A stretch of 64,000 bases of DNA from Rhizosphaericola mali (GCF_004337365.2 NZ_CP044016.1:2728001-2792000), one strand, 5' to 3'. Positions 1 to 8,817 are shown, counted from the stretch's first letter. Made by a program: numbers and translations. Notes: a model not told the origin generated them from the sequence alone.

Positions 1-498
1 TTTTTCGGCTACAGTTTTACCCGCACGACGAGCGACACGATTACAATCTGACTCTAAGAAAGTATCAAAGTTGTAAATAGGATTTAATTGTGGATCAATT
101 TGCATTTTTTTCAATCCTGGAATCACAAATGGATTCTTCACAGGATTATTAATAACCAAAGGAAAATTGACCTCATTATTTGTATAATGTTTTACGGGAC
201 CCGCAGGGATATCCATAGATCCACTTTTCCCTTTATTTCCACTATCTACAATAATACGATATTCTAATTTGGCATTCTTTCCCAACTCACGTTTTAGGGT
301 ATTAGCCAACAATGGAACATAATTCTCTTCCAAGTATTCAAAAAAGAATTGACTAGGGACTTGAATAAGTAAAACGTCCCCTTTTAATTCAACAGGTTTT
401 ATCGGTTCAAACCATGTCTTGAAATGCTGCCATTCCACGATATCTTTAATGATAGTCAAGCACTTAGACCAAACCAATTCTGCTGAATTATTCATCAT
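1..498 (-). CDS. dnaA: Chromosomal replication initiator DnaA, N-terminal part (runs off left edge)
   Basis: The first 166 codons of an open frame on the minus strand continue past base 1. I translated them by hand. The protein opens with VWSKCLTIIKD and goes on with HFKTWFEPIKP and QVPSQFFFEYLEENY, which is DnaA domain I as found in Bacteroidota. A linker follows, then LNPIYNFDTFLESDCNR and VAEK, the start of the AAA+ domain. DnaA binds DnaA boxes and opens the origin. Two adjacent ATGs (498 and 495) could start it; the first is used here. The AAA+ core and the DNA-binding domain IV lie outside the window. Identification is firm, exact start less so. Confidence 0.93.
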   Translation of the reverse strand, partial: MMNNSAELVWSKCLTIIKDIVEWQHFKTWFEPIKPVELKGDVLLIQVPSQFFFEYLEENYVPLLANTLKRELGKNAKLEYRIIVDSGNKGKSGSMDIPAGPVKHYTNNEVNFPLVINNPVKNPFVIPGLKKMQIDPQLNPIYNFDTFLESDCNRVARRAGKTVAEK

Positions 499-564
499 AA
501 TGTATTAAAATCTATCTTTTTTTGGTATAAAATTCAGGTCCTTCATGAAAGCTTTACTTGGAAT

Positions 565-573
565 TTATCCACA
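565..573 (+). promoter_or_regulatory. Perfect DnaA box upstream of dnaA
   Basis: TTATCCACA, the consensus high-affinity DnaA box, lies 67 bp upstream of the dnaA start in the 191-bp gap before the next gene. It could serve dnaA autoregulation or be part of oriC. I found only this one perfect copy in the gap. The rest of the gap is AT-rich, including long A and T runs at 620-690. Confidence 0.6.
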
Positions 574-689
574 ATATTTTTCCGTGTAGGAGGACGAAAG
601 TGAGTTAAAAATGTTGAAAAAAAAACTTTTTATTCTAATAATTTTTCCTCTTAATACGCAACTAACTAATTTCCAAATAATTATTTTTT

Positions 690-1412
690 TTAATCATTTT
701 TATAAGAAATTCTATGCTCATATGAGGGAGAAATAGGCCTAGAATCATATGTTATTTTTTCTATATATTTAATTAAGAGTGAGGTCAATGTTATTTCAAA
801 TATTTTATATGGATAAGCAATAAGCATGCTACAATTTTCACGACCTTTTACGTTTCTTAGAAGAGTTGCAATAGAATACTGATTATTTAAATGAATTGAA
901 TCACCATCCACATCAATGTCCTCAGCATGCATGCTTTTTATTTTGAAGTGTCCTCCAGAAATGGCACCCCCACCTTTTTGAGCAATTACATTCATTAATT
1001 TATTTAAATCGGTACCCAAAACTTCGATAATGGCCAAGCTGTCATTGAAAGGCAAAATATTATCAATATCTTCGACACCTACATTCCCTTTAGGTAAATT
1101 ACTTCGAATTGCAGTTCTTGGAATATATACAAAGTCCAATCTTTTTTTCAATGAAATTTCAATTTCATTTTTTACAGCATCTGCGATTAAATTCCCTAAT
1201 TCTCCCGAAGGAAATTGATTTTTAAAAATACGATTCGAAAAACCTATAGGTTTGATTCTGATGGTATCATTTAAATCATGGGAGTCAATTTTCTTTTTTG
1301 GTACAATTTTTTGTGCAAATAGGTCATACATTTGAAATATTGCTAAAAAAGTTAAAAATAATTTAAAGGATTTGTAATTTCTTTTAGCTATTTTGCGTAT
1401 ATAATTAATCAC
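690..1412 (-). CDS. Secreted 5'-nucleotidase C-terminal-domain protein
   Basis: 240 residues with an N-terminal signal peptide (hydrophobic stretch about residues 17-33, ending DLFAQ). The body resembles the C-terminal substrate-binding domain of UshA/5'-nucleotidases: GELGNLIADAV near residue 70, DFVYIPRTAIRSNLPKG at about 93-109, ILPFNDSLAIIEVLGTDL at about 119-136, and GGGAISGG at about 147. The N-terminal metallophosphatase domain, which carries the metal ligands, is absent, and no partner gene is adjacent here. In this phylum the two domains are often encoded by neighbouring genes. The start codon is GTG, since no ATG is suitably placed. It probably binds nucleotides or related ligands outside the inner membrane; catalysis alone is unlikely. 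Confidence 0.75.
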   Translation of the reverse strand: MINYIRKIAKRNYKSFKLFLTFLAIFQMYDLFAQKIVPKKKIDSHDLNDTIRIKPIGFSNRIFKNQFPSGELGNLIADAVKNEIEISLKKRLDFVYIPRTAIRSNLPKGNVGVEDIDNILPFNDSLAIIEVLGTDLNKLMNVIAQKGGGAISGGHFKIKSMHAEDIDVDGDSIHLNNQYSIATLLRNVKGRENCSMLIAYPYKIFEITLTSLLIKYIEKITYDSRPISPSYEHRISYKND

Positions 1413-1437
1413 AGTCGGTTTATTTCGGTTAAATTAC

Positions 1438-1445
1438 TAGATTTG
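1438..1445 (+). promoter_or_regulatory. Candidate -7 box for plus-strand rfbBCA arm
   Basis: TAGATTTG fits the Bacteroidota -7 consensus TAnnTTTG and lies 61 bp before the rfbB ATG at 1507. No convincing -33 TTTG/TTG is seen at the right distance, so the call is weak. Confidence 0.35.
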
Positions 1446-1506
1446 TGAGAGTATAACTAAAATAGATGTTATCTCCACTTCTAAATTGACCTACATCAAA
1501 ATCATT

Positions 1507-2565
1507 ATGAATAAGAAAAAAATTATCATTACAGGGGGAGCCGGATTCATTGGTTCTCATGTTATCCGAAGATTTGTTAATCAATATCCTGATTATCAAA
1601 TTGTAAATCTAGATGCATTAACTTATGCTGGAAACTTGGAGAATTTAGAGGATGTAGAATCCAAAGAAAATTACAAATTTATCAAAGCAGATATTAGAGA
1701 TGCTGAATTAATTGAATCAATTTTTGAAACAGAACAACCTGATGCCGTTATTCACCTAGCAGCAGAGTCACATGTAGATAGATCCATTAAAGATCCTTTG
1801 GCATTTGTGCAAACGAATGTAATTGGAACGGTAAATCTTTTGAATGCAGCAAAAAAAACATGGAAATCAGATTATTCTAAATATCGTTTTTACCATGTAA
1901 GCACTGATGAAGTATACGGAGCTCTGGGCGAAACTGGTTTCTTTACAGAAGAAACAGCATATAATCCACATAGTCCATATTCTGCATCCAAAGCTAGCTC
2001 CGATCATTTCGTAAGAGCTTATCATGATACTTATGGAATGGATACCGTTGTTTCTAATTGTTCCAATAATTATGGAGCAAATCATTTTCCAGAAAAATTA
2101 ATTCCATTATCCATTAATAACATTAAAAACAATAAATCTATTCCAATATATGGAAAGGGTTTAAATGTTAGAGATTGGCTTTGGGTAGAAGATCATGCAA
2201 GAGCTATCGATGTCATTTTTCACAATGCAAAAACTGGCACTACATACAACATTGGTGGACATAATGAATGGACAAATATTGATTTGATCAAATTATTATG
2301 TAAAATCATGGATAAAAAATTGGATAGAGAGCCTGGTACATCTGAGAAACTTATTACCTATGTTGAAGATCGTGCAGGACATGATTTACGCTATGCCATC
2401 GACCCAAATAAATTACAAAATGAATTGGGCTGGAAACCGAGTCTGCAATTTGAAGAAGGATTAGAAAAAACGGTGGATTGGTATTTAGCAAACGAAAAAT
2501 GGTTAAATAATGTAACCTCAGGCAACTATCAACAATATTATGAACTTCAATATAAAGACAAATAA
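1507..2565 (+). CDS. rfbB: dTDP-glucose 4,6-dehydratase, copy 1
   Basis: Converts dTDP-glucose to dTDP-4-keto-6-deoxyglucose. 352 residues from the ATG at 1507; a TTG at 1486 would add seven residues, but the second copy begins at the equivalent ATG. Short-chain dehydrogenase fold with the NAD motif GGAGFIGSH at residues 9-17. The catalytic region has STDEVYG at about 131-137 and YSASKASSDH with the Tyr-Lys pair at about 158-162. It abuts rfbC with no spacer, so the two are translated together. From base 1606 onward it is nearly identical to the copy at 7745-8797, while its first 100 bases differ from that copy at many synonymous sites. Confidence 0.96.
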   Translation: MNKKKIIITGGAGFIGSHVIRRFVNQYPDYQIVNLDALTYAGNLENLEDVESKENYKFIKADIRDAELIESIFETEQPDAVIHLAAESHVDRSIKDPLAFVQTNVIGTVNLLNAAKKTWKSDYSKYRFYHVSTDEVYGALGETGFFTEETAYNPHSPYSASKASSDHFVRAYHDTYGMDTVVSNCSNNYGANHFPEKLIPLSINNIKNNKSIPIYGKGLNVRDWLWVEDHARAIDVIFHNAKTGTTYNIGGHNEWTNIDLIKLLCKIMDKKLDREPGTSEKLITYVEDRAGHDLRYAIDPNKLQNELGWKPSLQFEEGLEKTVDWYLANEKWLNNVTSGNYQQYYELQYKDK

Positions 2566-3912
2566 ATGCAATTAGTAGAAACCCCTCTCAAAGATTGTTT
2601 TATACTAGAACCAAGAATTTTTAATGATGATAGAGGATTCTTTTTTGAGAGTTACAATAAAAATACTTTTGATAAATTATTAGGAAAAAATATTGACTTT
2701 GTTCAAGACAACCAATCTCATTCTGTTTATGGAGTTCTGAGAGGTCTACATTTTCAAAAAGGTGTACACGCACAAGCCAAACTTGTTAGAGTACTAGAAG
2801 GAAGTGTTCTAGACGTAGCGGTTGATTTAAGAGAAGATTCTCCAAGCTTTGGGAAATGGTATTCGGTGGAATTGACCGATAAAAATTTTAAGCAATTTTT
2901 TATACCTAGAGGTTTTGCTCATGGATTTGTAGTTTTAAGTCCAACGGCTATCTTTTCTTATAAATGTGATAATTTTTACAATAAAGCATCAGAAGGAGGT
3001 TTATTATTTAATGATCCTAGTTTAAATATTGATTGGAACATTAAAACCGAAGAAGCTATCCTCAGTGACAAAGATCAAATCAATCCATTATTCAATCAAT
3101 TAGATTTCAAAAATCTTTGGAATTAACTCTTAATCAATTATGAAAGGTATCATTTTAGCAGGTGGATCGGGAACTAGATTATATCCCATTACGATGGGTA
3201 TCAGTAAGCAACTTATGCCAATCTACAATAAGCCCATGATTTACTACCCTATCACAACATTAATGATGGCAGGTATTAGAGAAATCTTATTAATTACAAC
3301 TCCTGAAGATCAAGCAAGTTTTAAAAGATTATTAGGAGATGGATCTCAATGGGGATGCCGATTTGAATATGTTATTCAAGAAGTCCCAAATGGACTTGCT
3401 CAAGCATTTGTCTTGGGTAAAGAATTTATTGGAAATGATAAGGTTGCATTGGTATTAGGAGATAATATTTTTTATGGTACAGGATTATCTGCATTATTAC
3501 AATCAAATAATGACCCAGATGGAGGTGTAATTTTTGCATACCAAGTAAATGATCCGGAGCGATATGGTGTAGTTGATTTCGATGCGAATAATAATGCACT
3601 ATCCATCGAAGAAAAACCCAAAGAACCAAAATCGAACTTCGCAGTTCCTGGATTATATTTTTACGATAATTCAGTAGTGGAAATTGCAGAAAATATTCAA
3701 CTCTCTCCAAGAGGTGAATATGAAATCACGGATGTAAATAGAGTTTATCTTGATCAAAAAAAATTAAAAGTTGGGATTCTTAACAGAGGAACAGCATGGC
3801 TTGATACAGGTACTCATGAAAGTATGATGGACGCAAGTTTATTTGTTCAGGTAATTGAAAATCGTCAAGGGTTGATGATTGGATGTCCAGAAGAAATTGC
3901 CTACAGAATGAA
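1606..3912 (+). repeat. Left arm of 2.3-kb inverted duplication (rfbBCA)
   Basis: This segment covers most of rfbB, all of rfbC, the 13-bp spacer and most of rfbA. It recurs in reverse orientation at 6398-8704 with the same length (2,307 bp). I can place only four differences: one in an Ile/Val codon of rfbB, one silent in rfbB, and two near the end of rfbA (one silent, one Asp/Glu). Identity stops abruptly inside both terminal genes rather than at gene ends or at an insertion-sequence boundary. Confidence 0.93.
2566..3126 (+). CDS. rfbC: dTDP-4-dehydrorhamnose 3,5-epimerase, copy 1
   Basis: 186 residues, the usual length for RmlC. It epimerises dTDP-4-keto-6-deoxyglucose at C3 and C5 to give dTDP-4-keto-L-rhamnose. 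Visible family signatures are DDRGFFFESYN at about 21-31, the catalytic histidine in GVLRGLHFQKG at about 56-66, VRVLEGSVLDVAVDLR at about 74-89, and the PRGFAHGF motif at about 114-121. The start codon follows the rfbB stop directly. The protein is identical in all 186 residues to the copy at 7184-7744. The third rhamnose enzyme, RmlD, is not encoded nearby. Confidence 0.96.
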   Translation: MQLVETPLKDCFILEPRIFNDDRGFFFESYNKNTFDKLLGKNIDFVQDNQSHSVYGVLRGLHFQKGVHAQAKLVRVLEGSVLDVAVDLREDSPSFGKWYSVELTDKNFKQFFIPRGFAHGFVVLSPTAIFSYKCDNFYNKASEGGLLFNDPSLNIDWNIKTEEAILSDKDQINPLFNQLDFKNLWN

Positions 3913-4000
3913 GTACATTGATGCAGAAAAATTGGCTAAATTAGCAGAGCCATTAGTTAAAAGTGGCTATGGTAACTATTTAAAAAAACTGATTAAATAA
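3140..4000 (+). CDS. rfbA: Glucose-1-phosphate thymidylyltransferase, copy 1
   Basis: 286 residues. Makes dTDP-glucose from dTTP and glucose-1-phosphate, the entry step for dTDP-6-deoxysugars. The nucleotidyltransferase signature [11 protein letters not shown] sits at residues 8-18 and the metal-binding LGDNIFYG at about 107-114. It starts 13 bp after rfbC. It differs from the copy at 6307-7170 by one residue in the body (Asp for Glu) and by a cluster of changes in the last 30 residues, where the duplicated tract ends. The order B-C-A without D is notable. Confidence 0.96.
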   Translation: MKGIILAGGSGTRLYPITMGISKQLMPIYNKPMIYYPITTLMMAGIREILLITTPEDQASFKRLLGDGSQWGCRFEYVIQEVPNGLAQAFVLGKEFIGNDKVALVLGDNIFYGTGLSALLQSNNDPDGGVIFAYQVNDPERYGVVDFDANNNALSIEEKPKEPKSNFAVPGLYFYDNSVVEIAENIQLSPRGEYEITDVNRVYLDQKKLKVGILNRGTAWLDTGTHESMMDASLFVQVIENRQGLMIGCPEEIAYRMKYIDAEKLAKLAEPLVKSGYGNYLKKLIK

Positions 4001-4013
4001 ACTACTATAAACT

Positions 4014-4928
4014 ATGAGTAAAGCAACCTTAGTAATCTTAGCAGCAGGCATGGCAAGCCGATATGGAAAAGGCACAAAACAAACGGAATCTTTCGGTCCA
4101 TCTGGAGAAACAATAATGGAATATTCAATATATGATGCGATCCAAGCTGGCTTTAAAAAAGTTGTTTTTATTATTCGTAAGGAATTCGCCGAAAGTTTCG
4201 AAAAAACAATGAATGAAAAACTTCAAGATAAAATTGAAGTGGCATATGTGTATCAGTCTATTGATAAATTTTTAGGCAATCATAATTTGCCCATTGATAG
4301 GGTAAAACCTTTTGGCACTGCTCATGCCTTACTTTGTTGTAAAGACGCAGTAAAAGACCCTTTTGCGGTCATCAATGCGGATGATTTTTATGGTGCTGAC
4401 GCCTTTCAAAAAGCTTATAACTTATTGGAAAATAAAATCCAAAATAACCACTATGCATGTGTTGGGTATTGGCTAAAAAACACACTATCTGATAATGGTG
4501 CTGTTACGAGAGGAGAGATTTTTGTTAATGATAAAAATGAGGTAGAACATATTATTGAACGTAAAAAAATTGTGAAAAGAGAAGGCAAAGCAATCAGTAC
4601 CGAAGGGGAAGAATTAGAGTTACCCCTAGATACTAAAGTTAGCATGAATTTCTTTTGTTTTGATGGACAATACATTAATAAACTAGAAAAACTATATCAA
4701 GATTTTTTAGACAAACATATTACTGATATTAAATCTGAATTTTTAATTCCAGAAGTAACAGATAAATTGATCAAATCTGGAGAAAGTATCGTACATATGG
4801 TCCCTACGACGGCAAAATGGTTCGGCGTTACTTTTGCGGAAGATGCCCCATTAGTAAAAGCGGAATTTAAAAAATTAGTAGATGCTGGATTATATCCAAG
4901 TTCTTTGTGGGAAACAGTGAGTGTATAA
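4014..4928 (+). CDS. Sugar-phosphate nucleotidyltransferase
   Basis: 304-residue NTP_transferase-fold protein. The nucleotide-binding start is LAAGMASRYGKGTKQ at about residues 9-23 and the metal-binding motif is NADDFYGADAF at about 121-131. This type is common in Bacteroidota polysaccharide loci. It probably activates a hexose-1-phosphate with UTP or a related NTP, for instance supplying UDP-glucose for the Ugd encoded at 18.7-20.1 kb, but the substrate cannot be read from the sequence. It follows rfbA by 13 bp as the last gene of the plus-strand arm and is followed by a strong terminator. It is unique, lying inside the two arms of the inverted duplication. Confidence 0.8.
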   Translation: MSKATLVILAAGMASRYGKGTKQTESFGPSGETIMEYSIYDAIQAGFKKVVFIIRKEFAESFEKTMNEKLQDKIEVAYVYQSIDKFLGNHNLPIDRVKPFGTAHALLCCKDAVKDPFAVINADDFYGADAFQKAYNLLENKIQNNHYACVGYWLKNTLSDNGAVTRGEIFVNDKNEVEHIIERKKIVKREGKAISTEGEELELPLDTKVSMNFFCFDGQYINKLEKLYQDFLDKHITDIKSEFLIPEVTDKLIKSGESIVHMVPTTAKWFGVTFAEDAPLVKAEFKKLVDAGLYPSSLWETVSV

Positions 4929-4956
4929 TTTCAATACAAGATTTATAAATAATTTA

Positions 4957-4997
4957 AAGAAAGTATTTTCTACATGGAATTTAGAAAATACTTTCTT
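4957..4997. terminator. Bidirectional intrinsic terminator between convergent operons
   Basis: A perfect 16-bp stem (4957-4972 with 4982-4997) and a 9-nt loop, flanked by A- and T-rich tracts. It lies between the nucleotidyltransferase (plus) and glf (minus), so it can end both transcripts. Confidence 0.8.
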
Positions 4998-5029
4998 CGA
5001 GTTTTCGCACTAAACAGTTAACTACACAT

Positions 5030-6160
5030 TTAAAATATTTCTATTTTCAACACTTGTTCTAATATTGGAGCCATATCGTAATATTTGTACTCTGCAAGGC
5101 GCCCGCCAAATATATATTGTTGATCTGTGTCCGCTAATGCTTTATATTTTTGATATAATGCATTATTATATGCATCATTAATTGGATAGTAAGGTTCCAT
5201 TCCATCCTTCCATTCAGTAGAGAATTCTTTAGAAATAATTGTTTTAGGGCAAGCATCTACTTCATCTCCAAACATTTCAAAATGTTTATGTTCTATAATA
5301 CGAGTATAAGGAACTTTCTTTTCGGTATAATTCACAACTGCATTTCCTTGATAGTTTGTGGTTTCATGCACCTCATGATCAAAATTAATGGTTCTATATG
5401 CTAGTTTTCCATATTGAAAGCCATAGAACTCATCAATAGCTCCAGTAAATACAATCTTTTCACCAAGTGCTTCATACTTGGCTTTATCTTGCAAGAAATC
5501 TACATTGCACATTACTTCCACACCTTTAATTAATCCCTCAATTAGTTTATTGTATCCACCCTTCGGTATACCTTGATAGGCATCACGGAAATAATTATTG
5601 TCGTAGACAAATCTTACAGGTAAGCGTTTAATGATAAATGCAGGAATATCTGTACAAGGACGTCCCCATTGTTTTTCAGTATATCCTTTGATCAATTTTT
5701 CATAAATATCTACACCAATTAAGGCAATTGCTTGTTCCTCTAAATTGCGAGGTTCATCAATGCCCTCTAATTTCATTTTAGCTACGGCATCAGCCTTCTG
5801 TTCATCAATCTTGGCTTTGGCCTCTGCTGGCGTTCTCGTTCCCCACATCTGATAAAACGTGTTCATATTGAACGGAAGATTGAAATATTCACCCTTATAG
5901 TTAGCCACTGGACTATTGGTATAGCGATTAAACTCAACGATGGAGTTTACAAAATCCCACACTTCTTTATTGGATGTGTGGAAGATATGTGCACCATACT
6001 TATGAACATTTATACCTTCAATATTTTCACAATAAATATTTCCGCCTATATGTGGCCGACGATCTATAACCAAACATTTTTTTCCTACTTTTTTTGCCCT
6101 ATACGCAAATCCGGCTCCATATAAACCGGCTCCAACAATGATATAATCGTACTTTTTCAT
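5030..6160 (-). CDS. glf: UDP-galactopyranose mutase
   Basis: 376 residues, normal for Glf. The flavoenzyme interconverts UDP-galactopyranose and UDP-galactofuranose. The N-terminal FAD-binding motif reads IIVGAGLYGAGFAYRA at about residues 7-22. Then come HIGGNIYCE at about 37-45, the family signature HKYGAHIFHT at about 53-62, and a C-terminal FGGRLAEYKYYDM with the FAD-contacting arginine. It is the last gene of the long minus-strand polysaccharide operon, 146 bp after rfbA copy 2. Its presence predicts galactofuranose in the polymer. A dedicated galactofuranosyltransferase is not obvious among the GT2 genes upstream. Confidence 0.95.
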   Translation of the reverse strand: MKKYDYIIVGAGLYGAGFAYRAKKVGKKCLVIDRRPHIGGNIYCENIEGINVHKYGAHIFHTSNKEVWDFVNSIVEFNRYTNSPVANYKGEYFNLPFNMNTFYQMWGTRTPAEAKAKIDEQKADAVAKMKLEGIDEPRNLEEQAIALIGVDIYEKLIKGYTEKQWGRPCTDIPAFIIKRLPVRFVYDNNYFRDAYQGIPKGGYNKLIEGLIKGVEVMCNVDFLQDKAKYEALGEKIVFTGAIDEFYGFQYGKLAYRTINFDHEVHETTNYQGNAVVNYTEKKVPYTRIIEHKHFEMFGDEVDACPKTIISKEFSTEWKDGMEPYYPINDAYNNALYQKYKALADTDQQYIFGGRLAEYKYYDMAPILEQVLKIEIF

Positions 6161-6306
6161 TTTTAATTTAACGTGTAAAGAATTGATTGGTCAATAAAAA
6201 TATATATATTAAATAGGCCGTTTTTATAACTTACAAATGAATATTAATAAAACTCCGCACTATTTTCAAGTATGTTTTTTTTGCAATATTCATTTTAAAA
6301 ATAGCT

Positions 6307-7170
6307 CTATTTATTAATAAGCTTTAATAGATAATCACCGTAGCCACTTTTTATCAAAGGTTCTGCTAATTTTGCTAATTTTTCATCGTTAATATAATTC
6401 ATTCTGTAGGCAATTTCTTCTGGACATCCAATCATCAACCCTTGACGATTTTCAATTACCTGAACAAATAAACTTGCGTCCATCATACTTTCATGGGTAC
6501 CTGTATCAAGCCATGCTGTTCCTCTGTTAAGAATCCCAACTTTTAATTTTTTTTGTTCAAGATAAACTCTATTTACATCTGTGATTTCATATTCACCTCT
6601 TGGAGAGAGTTGAATATTTTCTGCAATTTCCACTACTGAATTATCGTAAAAATATAATCCAGGAACTGCGAAGTTCGATTTTGGTTCTTTGGGTTTTTCT
6701 TCGATGGATAGTGCATTATTATTCGCATCGAAATCAACTACACCATATCGCTCCGGATCATTTACTTGGTATGCAAAAATTACACCTCCATCTGGGTCAT
6801 TATTTGATTGTAATAATGCAGATAATCCTGTACCATAAAAAATATTATCTCCTAATACCAATGCAACCTTATCATTTCCAATAAATTCTTTACCCAAGAC
6901 AAATGCTTGAGCAAGTCCATTTGGGACTTCTTGAATAACATATTCAAATCGGCATCCCCATTGAGATCCATCTCCTAATAATCTTTTAAAACTTGCTTGA
7001 TCTTCAGGAGTTGTAATTAATAAGATTTCTCTAATACCTGCCATCATTAATGTTGTGATAGGGTAGTAAATCATGGGCTTATTGTAGATTGGCATAAGTT
7101 GCTTACTGATACCCATCGTAATGGGATATAATCTAGTTCCCGATCCACCTGCTAAAATGATACCTTTCAT
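6307..7170 (-). CDS. rfbA: Glucose-1-phosphate thymidylyltransferase, copy 2
   Basis: 287 residues with the same catalytic motifs as copy 1 ([19 protein letters not shown]). The C-terminal 30 residues differ from copy 1 (for example NYINDEK instead of KYIDAEK, with one extra residue), marking the point at which the duplicated tract ends. It is third in the minus-strand B-C-A group. Having two functional-looking copies in one locus suggests either dosage or a recent conversion event. No sign of decay is visible in either copy. Confidence 0.96.
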   Translation of the reverse strand: MKGIILAGGSGTRLYPITMGISKQLMPIYNKPMIYYPITTLMMAGIREILLITTPEDQASFKRLLGDGSQWGCRFEYVIQEVPNGLAQAFVLGKEFIGNDKVALVLGDNIFYGTGLSALLQSNNDPDGGVIFAYQVNDPERYGVVDFDANNNALSIEEKPKEPKSNFAVPGLYFYDNSVVEIAENIQLSPRGEYEITDVNRVYLEQKKLKVGILNRGTAWLDTGTHESMMDASLFVQVIENRQGLMIGCPEEIAYRMNYINDEKLAKLAEPLIKSGYGDYLLKLINK

Positions 7171-8704
7171 AATTGATTAAGAGTTAATTCCAAAGATTTT
7201 TGAAATCTAATTGATTGAATAATGGATTGATTTGATCTTTGTCACTGAGGATAGCTTCTTCGGTTTTAATGTTCCAATCAATATTTAAACTAGGATCATT
7301 AAATAATAAACCTCCTTCTGATGCTTTATTGTAAAAATTATCACATTTATAAGAAAAGATAGCCGTTGGACTTAAAACTACAAATCCATGAGCAAAACCT
7401 CTAGGTATAAAAAATTGCTTAAAATTTTTATCGGTCAATTCCACCGAATACCATTTCCCAAAGCTTGGAGAATCTTCTCTTAAATCAACCGCTACGTCTA
7501 GAACACTTCCTTCTAGTACTCTAACAAGTTTGGCTTGTGCGTGTACACCTTTTTGAAAATGTAGACCTCTCAGAACTCCATAAACAGAATGAGATTGGTT
7601 GTCTTGAACAAAGTCAATATTTTTTCCTAATAATTTATCAAAAGTATTTTTATTGTAACTCTCAAAAAAGAATCCTCTATCATCATTAAAAATTCTTGGT
7701 TCTAGTATAAAACAATCTTTGAGAGGGGTTTCTACTAATTGCATTTATTTGTCTTTATATTGAAGTTCATAATATTGTTGATAGTTGCCTGAGGTTACAT
7801 TATTTAACCATTTTTCGTTTGCTAAATACCAATCCACCGTTTTTTCTAATCCTTCTTCAAATTGCAGACTCGGTTTCCAGCCCAATTCATTTTGTAATTT
7901 ATTTGGGTCGATGGCATAGCGTAAATCATGTCCTGCACGATCTTCAACATAGGTAATAAGTTTCTCAGATGTACCAGGCTCTCTATCCAATTTTTTATCC
8001 ATGATTTTACATAATAATTTGATCAAATCAATATTTGTCCATTCATTATGTCCACCAATGTTGTATGTAGTGCCAGTTTTTGCATTGTGAAAAATGACAT
8101 CGATAGCTCTTGCATGATCTTCTACCCAAAGCCAATCTCTAACATTTAAACCCTTTCCATATATTGGAATAGATTTATTGTTTTTAATATTATTAATGGA
8201 TAATGGAATTAATTTTTCTGGAAAATGATTTGCTCCATAATTATTGGAACAATTAGATACAACGGTATCCATTCCATAAGTATCATGATAAGCTCTTACG
8301 AAATGATCGGAGCTAGCTTTGGATGCAGAATATGGACTATGTGGATTATATGCTGTTTCTTCTGTAAAGAAACCAGTTTCGCCCAGAGCTCCGTATACTT
8401 CATCAGTGCTTACATGGTAAAAACGATATTTAGAATAATCTGATTTCCATGTTTTTTTTGCTGCATTCAAAAGATTTACCGTTCCAATTACATTCGTTTG
8501 CACAAATGCCAAAGGATCTTTAATGGATCTATCTACATGTGACTCTGCTGCTAGGTGAATAACGGCATCAGGTTGTTCTGTTTCAAAAACTGATTCAATT
8601 AATTCAGCATCTCTAATATCTGCTTTGATAAATTTGTAATTTTCTTTGGATTCTACATCCTCTAAATTCTCCAAGTTTCCAGCATAAGTTAATGCATCTA
8701 GATT
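6398..8704 (-). repeat. Right arm of 2.3-kb inverted duplication (rfbBCA)
   Basis: Reverse-oriented partner of 1606-3912, equal in length and identical except for a handful of bases. The two arms are separated by 2.5 kb containing the nucleotidyltransferase and glf. Recombination between them would invert that segment and swap the two gene tails. Confidence 0.93.
7184..7744 (-). CDS. rfbC: dTDP-4-dehydrorhamnose 3,5-epimerase, copy 2
   Basis: The 186-residue product is identical throughout to copy 1 at 2566-3126, so the same family motifs apply (GVLRGLHFQKG with the catalytic histidine, PRGFAHGF). It abuts rfbB copy 2 directly and precedes rfbA copy 2 by 13 bp. Both the gene and the spacer lie wholly inside the duplicated tract. 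Confidence 0.96.
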   Translation of the reverse strand: MQLVETPLKDCFILEPRIFNDDRGFFFESYNKNTFDKLLGKNIDFVQDNQSHSVYGVLRGLHFQKGVHAQAKLVRVLEGSVLDVAVDLREDSPSFGKWYSVELTDKNFKQFFIPRGFAHGFVVLSPTAIFSYKCDNFYNKASEGGLLFNDPSLNIDWNIKTEEAILSDKDQINPLFNQLDFKNLWN

Positions 8705-8797
8705 AACAATTTGATAATCAGGGTACTGATTGACAAATCTTCTTACCACATGAGACCCAATAAAACCAGCCCCACCTGTAATGATAATTTTTTTCAT
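7745..8797 (-). CDS. rfbB: dTDP-glucose 4,6-dehydratase, copy 2
   Basis: 350 residues starting MKKIIITGGAGFIGSH, two residues shorter than copy 1 at the N-terminus. The catalytic STDEVYG and YSASKASS motifs are intact. Protein differences from copy 1 are limited to the extreme N-terminus, Val for Ile in the RRFVNQ region, and Val for Ile at about residue 77. At the DNA level the first ~95 bases differ at many third positions, whereas the rest is nearly identical. It lies 21 bp downstream of the secreted hydrolase-like gene. Confidence 0.96.
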   Translation of the reverse strand: MKKIIITGGAGFIGSHVVRRFVNQYPDYQIVNLDALTYAGNLENLEDVESKENYKFIKADIRDAELIESVFETEQPDAVIHLAAESHVDRSIKDPLAFVQTNVIGTVNLLNAAKKTWKSDYSKYRFYHVSTDEVYGALGETGFFTEETAYNPHSPYSASKASSDHFVRAYHDTYGMDTVVSNCSNNYGANHFPEKLIPLSINNIKNNKSIPIYGKGLNVRDWLWVEDHARAIDVIFHNAKTGTTYNIGGHNEWTNIDLIKLLCKIMDKKLDREPGTSEKLITYVEDRAGHDLRYAIDPNKLQNELGWKPSLQFEEGLEKTVDWYLANEKWLNNVTSGNYQQYYELQYKDK

Positions 8798-8817
8798 GTA
8801 AATATATCAATTAATTG

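Noticed and set aside
3426-3710. 94-residue minus-strand frame that recurs identically at 6600-6884
   Set aside because: The recurrence is explained by the duplicated rfbA gene; it has no family features.
5030-8797. The inverted rfbBCA arms as an insertion sequence or composite transposon
   Set aside because: Arms contain only sugar genes, have no transposase or short terminal inverted repeats, and end inside genes.
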